DNA from: Calliopsis andreniformis
Taxonomy: Eukaryota > Arthropoda > Insecta > Hymenoptera > Andrenidae
Length of the DNA stretch: 64,000 nucleotides
Assembly: GCF_051401765.1 (NCBI RefSeq)
Contig: NW_027480440.1
Coordinates: forward strand, 1,922,001 to 1,986,000
Reading direction: 5' to 3'
Part shown: positions 62,296 to 64,000 of the stretch, one piece after another
Layout: the number at the start of each line of letters is the position of its first letter
How positions within the stretch are numbered: the first letter of the stretch is position 1
The notes under the pieces: model-generated
Told to the model about the DNA's origin: nothing
Database searches by the model: none
What the model saw: the letters and a program-made list of their open reading frames with translations, nothing else
Position numbers and translations under genes: made by a program

Positions 62296-62451
62296 GGACT
62301 GAGTGTTGAGGGTTGAGTGATGAGAATTGATGTTTGTGGATAGAGATTTGACGATTGCAGATTGAGTATTGAGTATTGAAAACTGTGAATTGAGGATATT
62401 CTATTGAGGATTGAGGATTGACAACTGAATGTTGAGGACTGAGGGCTGAAG
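62296..62451 (+). repeat. Cassette 83, hybrid
   Basis: Partner of cassette 78. Confidence 0.9.
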
Positions 62452-62956
62452 ATTGAGGATTCAGGATGAGGATTCAGAATTGAGGTTTGAGGACTGAGGA
62501 TTGAGGATTGAAGATTGAGTATTGAGGATTGAAGATTGAGGATTGACGCTTGAGGATTGAGGATTGAGGATGAGGGCTGAGGGTTGAGGATTAAGGTTTG
62601 AGGACTAAGGACAGAGGATTGAGGATTGAGAATTGAGCATTGAGGATTGAGGATTGAGGATGAGGGCTGAGGGTTGAGGATTGAGGTTTGAGGACTGAAG
62701 TCTGGGGATTGAGGATTGAGAATTGAGGATTGAGGATTGAGGGTTGCAGATTGAGGATTGGGTATTGAGGATTGAAGAATGAGGATTGAGGATTGAGGAT
62801 TGAGGATTGAGGATTGAGGATTGAAGATTGAGTATTGAGGATTGAAGATTGACGATCGAGGATTGTGCATTGAGGATTGAGTATTGCGGATTCAGGATTG
62901 GGGATTGAGGATTGCGAATTGAAGATTCAGAATTGAGGATGAGGGTTGAACATTGA

Positions 62957-63112
62957 ATACTGAGTGTTGAGGGTTGAGTGATGAGAATTTATGTTTCTGG
63001 ATAGAGATTTGAAGATTGCAGATTGAGTATTGGGTATTGAAAACTGTGAATAGAGGATATTCTATTGAGGATTGAGGATTGACAACTGATTGTTGAGGAC
63101 TGAGGGCTGAAG
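62957..63112 (+). repeat. Cassette 84, class D with AGCTT tail
   Basis: TAGAGGA at 14 where its partner, cassette 79, has TGGAGGA. The two adjacent states suggest an independent hit at one site. Confidence 0.9.
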
Positions 63113-63841
63113 CTTGAGGATTCAGGATTGAGGATTCAGGATTGAGGTTTGAGGAGAGAGGACTGAGGATTGAGGATTGAGGATTGAGAATTGAGGATTG
63201 AGGACTGATGATTGAAGATTGAGGATTGGCTGTTGAGGATTGAACAATGAGGATTGAGGATTGAGGGTTGTGGACTGAGAACGAGGACTGAGGGTTGAGT
63301 GTTGATGCCTGAGGTCTGAGGATTGAGGATTGAGGATTGAGGATTGAGGATTGAGGATTGAGGATTGAAGATTGAGTATTGAGGATTGAAGATTGAGGAT
63401 TGAGGATTGAGGATTGAGGATTGAGGATTGAGGATGAGGGCTGAGGGTTGAGGATTAAGGTTTGAGGACTAAGGACAGAGGATTGAGGATTGAGAATTGA
63501 GGATTGAGGATTGAGGATTGAGGATGAGGGCTGAGGGTTGAGGATTGAGGTTTGAGGACTGAGGTCTGAGGATTGAGGATTGAGAATTGAGGATTGAGGA
63601 TTGAGGGTTGAAGATTGAGGATTGGGTATTGAGGATTGAAGAATGAGGATTGAGGATTAAGGATTGAGGATTGAGGATTGAGGATTGAAGATTGAGTATT
63701 GAGGATTGAAGATTGACGATCGAGGATTGTGCATTGAGGATTGAGTATTGAGGATCCAGGATTGGGGATTGAGGATTGCGAATTGAAGATTCAGTATTGA
63801 GGATTGAAGATTCAGAATTGAGGATGAGGATTGAACATTGA

Positions 63842-63997
63842 ATACTGAGTGTTGAGGGTTGAGTGATGAGAATTTATGTTTCTGGATAGAGATTTGAAGA
63901 TTGCAGATTGAGTATTGGGTATTGAAAACTGTGAATTGAGGATATTCTATTGAGGATTGAGGATTGCCAACTGATTGTTGAGGACTGAGGGCTGAAG
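63842..63997 (+). repeat. Cassette 85, class D
   Basis: TTGCCAA at 18 as in cassette 67. The window ends just inside its AGCTT tail. Confidence 0.9.
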
Positions 63998-64000
63998 CTT

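Larger units (their letters stand above)
60207..63145 (+). repeat. 2,939-bp tandem duplication, unit 2
   Basis: Second unit, with cassette cores at 60367, 61100, 61959, 62379 and 63040. Beyond it the sequence follows 51,385 onward rather than repeating the unit a third time. Confidence 0.9.
1..64000 (+). repeat. Heptanucleotide satellite array (TTGAGGA)n with mosaic higher-order structure
   Basis: Every stretch of the window parses into direct copies of a 7-bp unit, TTGAGGA, or variants such as TTGAAGA, TTGAGTA, TTGAGGG, CTGAGGA, TTCAGGA and TTTGAGG-type units. No reverse-orientation unit (CAATCC on the + strand) was seen. Perfect runs are short, about 10 units at most (49,211-49,280). Superimposed are 85 copies of a diverged cassette and a second CGAGGA landmark. 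Neither array edge lies in the window, so its full length is unknown. No gene, RNA gene, promoter or mobile element could be supported. Satellite DNA is the description; centromeric, pericentric or subtelomeric location would be inference. Confidence 0.97.
57270..64000 (+). repeat. Region 7: 2,939-bp tandem duplication and continuation
   Basis: Two adjacent copies of a 2,939-bp unit fill about 57,270-63,145. Each carries five cassettes in the order truncated D, E, D, hybrid, D. The window then ends in sequence matching 51,385-52,240 at offset 11,760, including the rare TTGCCAA variant of heptamer 18. Confidence 0.85.

Noticed and set aside
434..63997. CRISPR array with the cassette as repeat
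   Set aside because: The cassette is about 155 bp, its spacing varies from 244 to 1,467 bp, and the spacers are more of the same satellite.
1..64000. Telomeric repeat array
   Set aside because: The G-rich strand and 7-bp unit recall plant-type TTTAGGG, but TTGAGGA is not a known telomere repeat, and the interspersed cassettes and kilobase duplications do not fit telomerase synthesis.
1..64000. Cyanobacterial STRR-type heptanucleotide repeats as proof of a bacterial source
   Set aside because: The unit length matches, but the sequence differs from the STRR units I know, and the array is far longer than those repeats.
1..64000. tRNA, rRNA, hairpin terminators or riboswitches
   Set aside because: The near absence of C on the + strand leaves almost no G-C stem potential, and no conserved RNA gene motif was found on either strand.
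1..64000. Strong three-tetrad G-quadruplex forming sites
   Set aside because: Runs of GGG occur only singly in variants (GAGGGTTGAG, TTGGGTA). Regular spacing supports at most two-tetrad structures.

Overview
The whole 64 kb window is one tandem-repeat array. I find no base-composition break, unique flank, gene, tRNA, rRNA, CRISPR or transposon in it. The building block is a 7-bp unit, TTGAGGA on the + strand (3 G, 2 A, 2 T, no C). It is repeated head to tail, always in the same orientation, from base 1 to base 64,000. Most units are exact or one base off (TTGAAGA, TTGAGTA, CTGAGGA, TTGAGGG, TTCAGGA).

The array is not a plain 7-mer run. It carries a diverged 154-156 bp cassette of 22 altered heptamers still in the 7-bp register. 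I count 85 cassettes by eye, 5 of them truncated, plus one half-cassette and one highly diverged relative. Spacing runs from 244 to 1,467 bp, with a mean near 755 bp. Cassettes fall into classes (A, B, C1, C2, D, E) set by a few diagnostic heptamers. A second landmark containing CGAGGA occurs between cassettes in three alleles. Blocks of about 0.5-3 kb holding these landmarks recur at many offsets, so the window is a mosaic higher-order repeat.

Layout: 1-6.4 kb is a 2.0-2.6 kb repeat family (classes A and B). 6.4-11.6 kb alternates class C1 with A and B. 11.6-25.7 kb is a shuffled A/B/C zone with an internal 7.9-8.0 kb offset duplication. 25.7-37.4 kb is bounded by two copies of a ~1.96 kb block about 9.06 kb apart. 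37.4-39.4 kb is the most diverged part. 39.4-57.3 kb is dominated by classes D and E in 0.5-2.4 kb duplicated blocks. 57.3-64 kb holds a nearly perfect 2,939-bp tandem duplication and then continues as a copy of 51.4-52.2 kb.

All three minus-strand frames are open over long stretches and encode the same heptapeptide, SSILNPQ, because 3 x 7 bp is 21 bp. This follows from repeat arithmetic and I do not call these frames genes. The + strand meets TGA about every 21 nt in any frame.

Organism: nothing here identifies it. A gene-free array of at least 64 kb with higher-order structure is most like eukaryotic satellite heterochromatin (inference). Heptanucleotide tandem repeats are also known in bacteria, for example cyanobacterial STRRs, but as far as I know those arrays are far shorter.
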